DNA from: Mesorhabditis belari
Taxonomy: Eukaryota; Nematoda; Chromadorea; Rhabditida; Rhabditidae
Direction of reading: 5' to 3'
Length of the DNA: 64,000 nt
Assembly (NCBI GenBank): GCA_958450365.1
Contig: CAUEEP010000873.1
Span: 186,001-250,000 of the forward strand
Of the stretch, positions 34,960-44,355 are shown piece after piece. Positions within the stretch are counted from its first letter, which is position 1, and every line of letters starts with the position of its first letter. The notes beneath the pieces are model-generated. The model had not been told where the DNA came from and searched no databases. It saw only the letters and a list, made by a program, of their open reading frames with translations. The translations under genes were made by a program, and so were the position numbers.

Positions 34960-35713
34960 CCCATTCGAAACTTCTGCAGCGAATAACCGCTGCAACAAAA
35001 ACTCAGAAACGGACCGCTGCAGCGATTATTCGCTGCAGCGCTAATTGAGCCATCTTCATCCAATTAATTGGTTTTTTTTGCTGTTTTTCAGCATTACATG
35101 CATATTCCGATTCTAGCAGATCTACAAATTACGTGGGCAAAAAAGATGTTTCATATTTACCCGGAATCAATGCAGTCTCTGGTTTTGCATTGAAATGTTC
35201 CATAATAGCTCTAATCTTATAAAGCCGATCTGCTGCAGGATCCAGTTCATTATCACAAAAACGCAGATTTCGAAGAATAGATTCAAATTTTGCTCTTGAC
35301 ATAATGTGGGACATGTGGGAAAATCCTCCTAATCCAGGTCTGCTACTCCAGTAGTCACGAATCCTCGGTAATTTGACGATTCCCATTTGAAGATACAGAT
35401 GATTGAAGAGGAAGAGCTTGAGAGATTTTGCATCAAAATTCTTTCTTTGTTTGTTTTTCTTTTTCCATGTTTATTAGATTCGCCTACTAACATATTGATT
35501 AATTTGTCGTCGATAAAATAAGAATAATAATCGATAGGATCTTGAAAAGTACTGAAGTCAAATCGAAATCGTTCTTCATCAAAAATAAATGGAGTAGGAG
35601 ACTCTCTCACATCTTTCCAACCATAAATAAACTGCTTCGGAGTCAAAAAGGTCAAAAAAAAGGGCTTGGTACGTAGACGAATAAAAAGAAAAAGCGTTGC
35701 GGTTTCGAATGGG
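34960..35713 (-). mobile_element. piggyBac-type element, internally deleted
   Basis: Flanked by TTAA at 34956-34959 and 35714-35717, with inverted ends CCCATTCGAAAC / GTTTCGAATGGG. The minus strand encodes two transposase pieces in different frames: DEERFRFDFSTFQDPIDYYS and LRNLRFCDNELDPAADRLYK, typical of the piggyBac N-terminal half. At 754 bp it is far shorter than an autonomous copy and lacks most of the catalytic domain. Confidence 0.8.
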
Positions 35714-36218
35714 TTAAGTAATACAAGCATTTTCGATTTAAAAGCTTCAACTTTTATTGTAAAGAGTTAGGAGAGGTTCTCATTTTTTTCAAATCAAAGA
35801 TCAGTTTACATCTTTTTTTTTCCACAGTTTAGTTTTGCTGCCAGTTGACGTTTTAGTGGACGATAATCTCTTCCTTTTCATTTTCTCTCAAACTTTCCTG
35901 AATTTTGACATCAAAGTTTAGGTTTAGTTGTTGAATTTTAATAGAACATTGAAATGAGATTAAGGTTTTTGGCTGCAAGAAACGGCCAAACCCACCACCG
36001 AAAAGTCGATTAACCATTGCGAAAAAAGGTTAAACATATGCACTCAATTGAATAATTTTCAGTTTTTGTGTGTGTGAAAGTTTCTTCGGCAATTGTTATC
36101 TATCATCTTCGCGAAAATTTAGGCTGAACATTGTAATTCAAAAATGATCAGACGTTTCTTTAAACTTTAAAAAAAATTAGTCAATCTTTCAAGGAATTTA
36201 AATCTTCTTACCATTCTC

Positions 36219-36520
36219 CTTTAGATTTTGAGGTTTCCTTGTCCAAAGTGATCGGGATTACCATGAGTGGTGATGAGATAATTGATCTGGGACAGCTGGA
36301 CCCATTCGTTGTAAAGCCAGAAAAAAAAATGGCATAAAAAGTGCTACTAGTGCTACCAACCCTTTATCATCACGTTTCGATTCTTCACATCATTTTGATT
36401 TGGGGTATCGACGAGAATGTTTAGCTGGTCATCCGTGACCAGTGAGACGGCGCCGACATAAGTGAAACCCAGTGAAAGGGCATGATTCTCGAGATTTTGT
36501 ATACGAGTTGTTCAGCTTAT
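36219..36520 (-). pseudogene. Metallo-beta-lactamase-fold relic (MBLAC1-like)
   Basis: One exon reads GAVSLVTDDQLNILVDTP and the next QINYLITTHGNPDHFGQGN before a stop. The family motif is H-x-H-x-D-H. Here it is H-G-N-P-D-H, so one metal ligand His is Asn. The reading frame can be joined only across a site with no AG acceptor (TTTTTTTTCTGG). No further exons were found, so it is most likely a degraded fragment. Confidence 0.5.
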
Positions 36521-36637
36521 TTTCGAGTTTAATCCTCGTACATAGTTGAGCAAATGAAGAGATTCTAACCCTTCTTCTCCCATGTTAGCCAAACATTTAT
36601 TTTGCTTTAAAAATCCCGGTAGATGTTTCTAGCTATG

Positions 36638-37040
36638 CTAGTCATTTTGATTGAAACCAGTCATTTTGATTGATCGCATTCCTAAAGCCAAACTTTCCAG
36701 CATAGCTAGGAGCCAATTAGAAGTGTCACATATTTCCTCTATTTGACTTTCAGAGAAAGACGACACAACGGAGCTAGTTAAGTCACAAAATTCCGAAAAA
36801 GTGTCGAGGCAAACTGTACAAATTTCGAAGCTGAGCTGAGCTGTCGATAAATAATGCGATGCAAGCATAATTTCTTTAATTTTTGACCGTTCATATCGTT
36901 CGGTTTGAATGATTTATAGAAGCTAGTCGTTTTACGAACTTTTCAAATTCTTCTCTGATAAGCTGGTCTAAATGTGCTTCCTTGTCCAACTCTCTGTAAA
37001 TCAGGTTTCCCAAGCCAAGCTTTAGATGTAAAATTGGGGG
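36638..37040 (-). other. Unidentified open segments, possible exons
   Basis: Two minus-strand stretches look protein-like: LDKEAHLDQLIREEFEKFVK (about 36,900-37,000) and FEICTVCLDTFSEFC ... SQIEEICDTSN (36,700-36,810). The second has saposin-like cysteine spacing, but there is no signal peptide or clear splice link. I cannot call a gene. Confidence 0.25.
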
Positions 37041-37261
37041 AAAACATTGGGGAAGTTCTACTGGACGTTCTTTCTGGGGGAACGTGATTTCAGTTGTTGT
37101 TTACATCCACACTCGTGCTTTCAATCATTTTCCCATTTATCATTGGATTTTTGCAACGACTTTGACCATGACGCTGTGACCGAACCGTTGACATGCCGTT
37201 CCACCTTTGTTACTCCCCTTTGCTCCTCTTTACCATTTAGCCAAAAAAGAAAGATCTTCGT

Positions 37262-37269
37262 TATAAATA
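37262..37269 (+). promoter_or_regulatory. TATA-box-like motif
   Basis: TATAAATA lies 60 bp before the ATG of the cysteine-rich peptide gene, a plausible core promoter distance. Confidence 0.35.
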
Positions 37270-37328
37270 TGATTTCCTTAAATGTGACCATTTGCTTTGA
37301 TTTTCAGTTCTATTCACCTTCATAACCA

Positions 37329-37651
37329 ATGCGTTTTTTCCTTATCTTCCTCCTCTTGGCGATGGTTTTGACAGCTGGTGTTGCTGGGATGCGCCCAACT
37401 CGTGTCAAACGGGTATGTGCTTTTCCCACCATAATATCCGTAATCTAACGACACTAGCTTGTGGGACAGATAGACTCGAAAAAATACTATCTTATATAGA
37501 AAGATCTTTTGTACAGATATCATTTGGAAAAAGTAAAAAATAATAACAAACTGAACCGATTTAGCGATGTTTGGACTGCGGCTACCTTCGCCAACAATGC
37601 TGCTACAAAACTAATCAATGTTATAGTCCAAGAAATGGAGAAATATGCTAA
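37329..37651 (+). CDS. Secreted six-cysteine peptide (knottin-like spacing)
   Basis: Exon 1 is 37329-37412: signal peptide MRFFLIFLLLAMVLTAGVAG, then the basic stretch MRPTRVKR. Exon 2 is 37565-37651 (TAA) after GATTTAG; both boundaries are phase 0. The precursor is 56 aa. The mature part of about 28 aa starts after a dibasic KR site and has cysteines spaced C-x2-C-x6-CC-x5-C-x8-C. The C...C...CC...C...C order is that of inhibitor-cystine-knot and some antimicrobial peptides. The first loop of two residues is short for a classic knot. Target and activity are unknown. Another frame of exon 2 is also open, but the cysteine frame has the clean acceptor. It is too short to show up in an ORF scan. 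Confidence 0.6.
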
Positions 37652-37920
37652 CTGGACAATAAAAAATGAGGCATTTGTTTGTGAAATTTGATTCTGTCTT
37701 TTTTTTTCTATTGAACATTTCAACTTTTGCAACCAAATTATTAGAATAAAAGAGCCTTCACAAAAGTTTTTGTGAAAGTACTTGTATTGTATCTTGTATC
37801 TTGTATTTTTGCGCTTTTGCAAATTGCTAATATATCAACATTTTGGACCGTTTAAAAGGAAAAACTTCTGTGTAAAATTTCTTTAAAATGTCAATTTCTG
37901 AAAAGCTGTCGCATGAATTT

Positions 37921-38323
37921 TGGGGATAGGACAAAATGCGACCTTTTTTTGCGCACCTGGACATTTGCGCACCTTTTTTTGCTGGAAAAGGTCTTAGGAA
38001 AGGTCTTAGAGCTTCAAAAATGTTTTCGTACAAGGGAATCGTATGAGTAGATTCCGAATTTCAACAAATCACACCTCGCTAACACGTCAAATTTGGGCTA
38101 AAAGGCAAAAACTGCGGAAAAGCGTTAAGTTTCGTAGTTTTTGCCTTTTAGCCCAAATTTGACGTGTCAGCGAGGTGTGATTTGTTGAAATTCGGAATCT
38201 ACGCATACGATTCCCTTATATGAAAACATTTTTGAAGCTCTAAGACCTTTCCTAAGACCTTTTCCAGCAAAAAAAAAGGTGCGCAAATGTCCAGGTGCGC
38301 AAAAAAAAAGGTCGCATTTGTCC
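37921..38323. repeat. Near-perfect palindromic element, about 400 bp
   Basis: From GCGACCTTTTTTTGCGCACC through GACACGTCAAATTTGGGC-type sequence, the second half mirrors the first. The arms are long and highly similar, so the insertion looks recent. A shorter relative is at 57,552-57,822. Confidence 0.8.
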
Positions 38324-38715
38324 CATCCACTGAATTTTTAAAACAAATCGATTTTCGGTATCACCAAATTTTTCTGGGTCGAATGACGTGAAATTCCTAT
38401 AAAATAAGCTTAAACTTATTTCGTGCGGATGTGGTGCGGTGCGCTATCCGCTCACACCTGCTCCTACACGCCTCGAAAAATTTTCGTGCCCACAGACAGA
38501 CGGACAGACAGACAGCCCTCAATTCTATTAGGTTGGAAAGAAAGTTCTCGGAAAAAGTTTGCACAATGATTTCTCAAAAACCAAGCCATCAATTCTTTCC
38601 AGATTTTTTGATAAACTTGACTATATTTCAAAAAGTTTTTGACAAAAGAAACCAGAGTTGGCTTCAGGTAAAAAAAAATCAGAGATTTCTTCAGCTGAAG
38701 TGACTTGATCACTTT

Positions 38716-39125
38716 TAGACAAGTTTTTAATGGGTTAATGAATAGACAATAAGGGCCATTTAAAAGCTAAAATCAAGTAATCAAGAGAGCAGCGTTTAGA
38801 CAAGTTTTAATGGGTTAATGAATAGACAATAAGGGCCATTTAAAAGCTAAAATCAAGTAATCAAGAGAGCAGCGTTTAGACAAGTTTTAATGGGTTAATG
38901 AATAGACAATAAGGGCCATTTAAGCTAAAATCAAGTTCGGCAGCGTTTAGACAGTTTTAATGGGTTAATGAATGCAATAAGGGCCATTTAAAGCTATCTA
39001 TCAAGAGAGCAGCGTTTAGACAAGTTTTAATGGGTTAATGAATAGACAATAAGGGCCATTTAAAAGCTAAAATCAAGTATCCAAGAGAGCAGCGTTTAGA
39101 CAAGTTTTTAATGGGTTAATGAAGA
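38716..39125. repeat. Tandem repeat, about 80 bp unit, 6 copies
   Basis: The unit begins GCGTTTAGACAAGTTTTAAT and includes ACAATAAGGGCCATTT. Copies start near 38,713, 38,793, 38,873, 38,943, 39,013 and 39,093; the fourth is shortened. It is non-coding. Confidence 0.85.
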
Positions 39126-39129
39126 GGCG

Positions 39130-40300
39130 ATGGGTCTCATTCAAAACTCTAAAATAAAGTACTTAAAATAGAGAAAATTTGTGATTAAGGCAAATTTTGA
39201 TCTAATTTCTTTCACTTTTCAGAATCACCTATTTTAGCAAACATTCAGTGCCAAGAAGATGACACTGAAAAAATTCTTTTTTTTTTGAAATAAAGCTTCT
39301 CTGTAAAAGATTTGTTAACCAAAAATAGAGATTATAGAGCGTATTGCTCAGCTATGATAGCTTTACCTCATAAGAGTTCTCTAAAGAAACCACACTCATA
39401 AAAACCCTCCGTTCACTTTTTGCCTAAAGTAAAAAATAGGTAATACTGAAAATTATTAAATGACAAGTAACGAAAAATTCGGATAGAAATGTTGACAATC
39501 GGTGACTTCTGTAGGAACATTATGAATCCACGAATGAGGAAAGAAACGATAGAAAGTCCAACAGTAGATCGTCTTCTAAGAAAAGCGTAAATTTGGGAAT
39601 GCAATCGAATAGTTAGCTTGGGAGTTACTTATTGATTGCTTTGAATCAAAAACGCTGTTTTCAAGCTGACTATTTGATTGATTCTATTCAGAAACTCAAG
39701 CATGAAGTGAAATGAAAAGAGCAGAAGATCAGAATAGACGACAGACTCAGATTATAGAGCGTATTGCTCATTTATGATAGCTTTACCTCATAAGGAATCG
39801 TTTTTCTGGTGCAAAAAGTGAGCTGAATTTAAGCTGGAAAATAATAATTTTTTTTAAACTCTATAGTTTTAATGGACTCATTTTTTTGCGAGTAATTTCT
39901 TGGAGTCGACTTGTAAATAGTGGAAAAAAAAATGTTCTTGAATTGGTGGAGTTGTTTTTAAAAATTCCAGTCAAACTTTTTTTCGAGAACTTTCTTTTCA
40001 ACTTAATAGATAATGGTTTTTCCAAACAATCCAAAAAGAGGGTCCTTTTTCTTGAGAGACTCCCGGCGACGAATCGACGAATCACCTGGCAACAGTGTCT
40101 TTCCACAGTATCTCAAAATAAATTTTCGAAAGCGTCGCTTTCATTGGTGTGCACAAATATTATATAATGAAAACAATGAAGCTTTTGTTGTTTGGGTTTG
40201 GCTTTCGAAGGAACCGGTTAGCCCAAGATAGTGGTGGGTAAAGGGAAAGGGAAGGGGAGGGGAGGGGAAGAGAAGGAACGGAAAACTCGGTCATGGCGAC
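39130..40300. other. No gene seen; direct repeat pair
   Basis: GATTATAGAGCGTATTGCTCA plus about 30 further bases occurs at about 39,330 and 39,751. Otherwise nothing is recognised. Confidence 0.35.
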
Positions 40301-40305
40301 CAGGC

Positions 40306-40425
40306 GACCTACAGCAGCTCGGGATTCGCTAGCCCGTCTCCGAACCAACTACCAACCGAGCCCAACGTTGCTTAACTTCGCAGATCTGACGGGATACGGT
40401 GCTTCAACGTTGCTAGACCGTAGCC
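40306..40425 (-). rRNA. 5S ribosomal RNA gene (or close pseudogene)
   Basis: The minus strand matches 5S rRNA along about 120 nt: ATCCCGTCAGATCTGCGAAG, TTAAGCAACGTTGGGCTCGG (internal control region), then TCGGAGACGGG and a closing stem. The order and spacing agree with the nematode 5S sequence as I remember it. Differences in the loop E/helix IV region (GGTTGGTAGTTGG rather than GGTTAGTACTTGG) suggest a diverged or inactive copy. A TTTT run lies about 20 nt downstream. It is a single copy here. Confidence 0.7.
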
Positions 40426-40686
40426 ACTTTACAGAAAAATGCCGATGATAAGTGGTCTAATTTTGAAGTTTTGTTAATAAAATGAGATTTTTGCGGAGCT
40501 TTTCTCTGTGGAAACGCTTTTCCGGGTGAAGCAATCAAATGGCTCAAACGCGTTACCGGATCAAATGCGAGCAGTGTGCTCATCTTCTCCCAATTCCTTA
40601 CCGACTTTGTTTTAACTGAAGAAGAAAAATGCTTAGTTTTCGTTGATAAAAGAAAAACTGCAGTGCTTTTATTCAAAAATTGTACA

Positions 40687-43099
40687 TCACTTCTGCAAAT
40701 CTTTGAGGATCTCCGGGGCAATGGTGGCCGCATCGTCTCCATTGACGAATTGAGTGTTGTCGGTGTTGTACAGCGATGAGTGAGTGTCCTTTGCTTGAAT
40801 CACAATTTTCACCGATGCTTCAACAGAAGCGAACTTCTTTGAGACGTCGTTTTTGTCGGATGGAATCCTGAAAAGAGCTTGATCTTTTAATTTTGATAAT
40901 TCTCACTTGATCTTTTCGCAAGGAGCAAAGTAAATCAACGAGTCGCTTGATTGGATTTGCGTTTGTCTCTTGAGCTGTTTCAAGCCGCTGAAATTTTGAA
41001 TTGATAAAAATAGGGATCAGTAGTGGAAAACTAATGATTAGTTAGCTTCTTTGTAGCTAAATTTAATCATAACGTCAATAGGTACATTGTGGAAAAGTTT
41101 CCCACGTTTAACATACCTTTCAAGCTGTAAAGACTGATAAAAACGGTTAAAATGATTCTAAATGAGCAAGTCTACGACTACGACCGATCGATCTCCTTAC
41201 AATTCTTCGTCCACTTGTGTATTCTTCGGTCCATCACACGGGAAGCCAGCCAACCAAGCTCCAGCTCCGAGTAGCTCTTGTCCAATTGCACTGACCGTTT
41301 GATTGAGGCCGTAGACAAAGAGAGTGACCGGTGGGACATCTCCGCCCGATTCAGCCAGGCCTTGGAGGACACCGGTGGCTGAGTCTTTCATCTAAGTTTT
41401 TGTGTTTATGAGACTACAAAGGACGCTAAACCGTTTGACAGCTGAGGCAATTTGAGTCAGGTTGCGAGACTGCGAATTGCGGGAAAACGAAGACGAGTCT
41501 TGGGGTGCCTGAAACTCGTTTTGTTGTTTTTTAAGGTTTTTCCAAAGCTTTAGGTGCAAGAATGTTTAAAAGCTGGTCAAAGTTTAACTTAAAAGATTAT
41601 TTTGTAAAGAAAGTGTTGCTAAAATTAACGAAAAATAATGTTGCATAGAATTTGGTTCCTATTTGGTTTCTTTAAGGTTTCTTTTCCCACAAATAACCTG
41701 GGTTTGGTGTTGATGGGGGACCTGATGGTGCTCCTGAAAGTGGAACATTGTAATGTTAACAAAATTGTCAAGCTAAGTTTTTTGTTTCTTCAAAAACTCA
41801 CCTTTTTTCTCAAGGAATTTGTCGACGAGCTCTAGAAAGGAGAATTTTATTTTATTTTCTCAAAAATTTACCTCCAGTTACGCAGAAAACGTGATTCAGA
41901 TAGATCTTCTCGCCTTTAAAAGTACGAGTTCTCCATTTGTCTCTAGAAATCATTTGATTAAGTTACAGTTTTTCTGAAAAATCTACTTTCTATCCGAACA
42001 GGCCAACACGTGTTCGAGTTTGCCGGAAGTCACCGTGATCACCTAAACTTTGTGTGCCTAAAGTAGGGTTTTCCATAAGTTATTGTGGTTCTTAGATTTG
42101 TGATTTCTTAAAAATCAGTCAATGCTGACTTTGTTGAACAGACATATCTCATTCGCTCGATTGAACTAAGCAATCGTTATCAAATTTTGGATACTAGTTA
42201 GCATTTACTTGTAGATTATTCATTAAAAATTTCAAATGAAACGATTGGCTGGTTTTTAAGAAATCACAAATTTTAGAATCACAAGAACTTATGGAAAATC
42301 TTAATATATTATTAAAAAATATATTTTCCATTAAAATCTAACATAAAAGCTCAAGTTCTTTCCACTCACTTTCCCATTCCCGGTGACAAGAGCCGTCCAT
42401 TCATTTGATTTCCCATTACAAGTCACCTTCAAGTAATCCTTATCGTTCATTTCAACTCTTCTGAAATTATTGTTGTTCAATTTCTGGAATATTTTGTTTT
42501 AAAAGGTATTGATCAAAATCTGCTAGTTAGTCCTTTTATGGGTTGAGGAATACAAAGTCGACGCCGAGATTCGAACCCGTGACCTATCGCTTATCAGCCG
42601 AACTATCAGCCGCTTATCAGCCGAAAGCTATCAATGAGCTACACCGACACGTATTCCATTGCCGGGTAGAGTCTTATGCTTTACTTGGTATTTGGTGTCT
42701 TGCAATGAGTTCCATCTGAGCGGAGTTTCTTCGGACACTTTGCTTTTTCGACTTTTCTCTCGCTGCATTTCTCTTCACTGCTACTCGAAGAGCTGCTCGA
42801 CGAGTCATCATGATAGTCATTGTAGTCTGAAGAGATTTAGAGAAGAGAGATACCAAATTAATGAGAAACATACATGGGTATAAGTAGGTGGGTGATGAGT
42901 AGCTTGGCGAGTAACCGTTGGAACCACTCTAAATTTGAATGCGGTAAAGCTACTGTTGCTAGATTTGTTGGCCTTTAAGAGTTAGAAACTTTAAAGCGTT
43001 ACTATCTATTGTTGGATCAAAACTACTCACTTGCCCATATCCTCCGTATTGAGCAAGAGCTACGGTGGATAAGACGAACAACAGCAAGAAAGAGACCAT
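40687..43099 (-). CDS. Unidentified secreted multi-exon protein, complete
   Basis: Twelve exons: 43099-43031, 42928-42874, 42826-42685, 42460-42370, 42042-41987, 41942-41872, 41831-41802, 41733-41698, 41508-41432, 41391-41201, 40987-40907 and 40867-40687 (TGA). They join in phase to 359 aa. Order: signal peptide (MVSFLLLFVLSTVALA); Tyr/Gly- and Ser/acidic-rich linker; Cys-containing region (KVTCNGKSNEWTALVT, LACSDRK...KW...VFC) resembling the extra domain of the carbonic anhydrase gene; a Pro-rich hinge; then a 150-residue domain starting LVFVFPQF with NCLSCQT, VTLFVYGLNQTVSAIG, FPCDG and LIYFAPCEK. I recognise no named family. An extracellular or cuticle role is inference. A tRNA-like insertion lies in intron 3. 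Confidence 0.7.
42545..42655 (-). other. tRNA-like element with internal duplication
   Basis: The minus strand has GGTGTAGCTCATTGATAGC (A box) and GGGTTCGAATCTCGG (B box), separated by a repeated CGGCTGATA(A)G motif. The T arm pairs, the acceptor does not. It lies in intron 3 of the 12-exon secreted protein gene. Confidence 0.5.
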
Positions 43100-43109
43100 T
43101 TTAGGGGAA

Positions 43110-44350
43110 ATGAATGCCTTTCTCCTTTCCCTTCCTTCAGTCTATTTAAACAGTGATTGCCAGAAACATTTCTCATTCTCAAAATTTCATATTGGTTGAT
43201 GGGTCAAACTTTCGTCAAAACATCGAATGCCTCAGAAAACATTGAATGCAAAAGAATTCCGAAATGTTTGGTTTAATGTCTCTCTGTCACTCGTCAAAAT
43301 ATTCAGTCAATTTTGGAATTCTTTAAAATTTCAATTTTATAAGAAAAAAAAAATTTTTGTCTAACCAAAGATCATTGTGGAAAAGACTGAAAGTAGAAAG
43401 AAATAGCTTTTTTAACTTTTTACCCTAGTTCAACTCAGGGCTGGACAAAAAGGCCAAAAGTCATGGCCAGCCAGGTCAAGCCAAAGCTAGGCCAAAAGTC
43501 ATGGCCTTGATTTGGCCTGGCCTGGTTCTGGCCTAGCCTTGGCCTGAGTTTTTGTTTTTGCTAATTTTAACGATCTTGACGTTATTACATTTGTTTTGTT
43601 TTTTAGATAGATAAATGATTATTGACACTATTGTATTTAAAACTCAGCACATTAACATTATCACACATGGCCTGTTGTTGGATAATCTGTTGTTGTATAA
43701 TCTGTTGACTTTAAGGACTTGTGATGTTTCGTGGGCTCTCTTCTCAAAATGTTTTGATGCAATGAGCAAAGTGATCAGTTAAGAACAGTAACAAAATATT
43801 AAATATCTAGGGCTTTAATTTCAATGAAACCAAGAAGAAAAGCAAAGACTGAAAAGCAAAATAAAGATCTGGCTAGATTTTTCAGAAATCTTTCAACTTT
43901 TAATGAAATAAAACTCTAAAAGGATTTCTCTCATCAATTTCTTTCATATTTTCATAAAAATCAAAGCGTTGAGCAAGAAAAATGGGGAAATTCCGATTGC
44001 ATAACATGGGAGTGATGTGTGAGAGATCAGAAGAGCTGATGTTTTATAATCAGCGTATTTTAACAACAAAGAATTGCGAAACTTTTCATTATTATGATCA
44101 TTTGCTGTCTTTTTTAATTTCTAATTGAGTTCTTGACTTTCTCATAATTCTTTTTATTCTCAAAACTCTAGACATCTTTTCTTTTCACCTTGTCTTCCAA
44201 AATCTTCAATCTCTTCTCCAGCTCAAGTTCTAATCCCAGATCGAATTCAGCTTTATTTTACAAATTTTCTACAGTCAAAATCACATCAAAACATCAGAAT
44301 TTACCGGTAAAAGAGGTTTTTTCGACGAAATAATGCTTTAGATTAAAACT
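43110..44350. other. No gene; GGCC-rich short repeats
   Basis: Around 43,440-43,550, GGCCAAAAGTCATGGCC and GGCCTGG motifs recur. AAAAGTCATGGCCT also occurs near 27,135. No coding exons are supported. Confidence 0.35.
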
Positions 44351-44355
44351 TCAAC

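Noticed and set aside
36638..36868. Saposin-like peptide
   Set aside because: The cysteine spacing is only suggestive. There is no signal peptide or exon structure, so it was kept as an unidentified segment.
37509..37691. Longer frame over exon 2 of the cysteine peptide
   Set aside because: It has no upstream exon in the right phase, while the six-cysteine frame follows a TTTAG acceptor and a signal-peptide exon.
38716..39125. Possible CRISPR array
   Set aside because: Units of about 80 bp are repeated without unique spacers, and the genome is eukaryotic.
41105..41125. Eight-base micro-exon in the 12-exon gene
   Set aside because: Including it creates a stop in the next exon. Skipping it keeps the frame.
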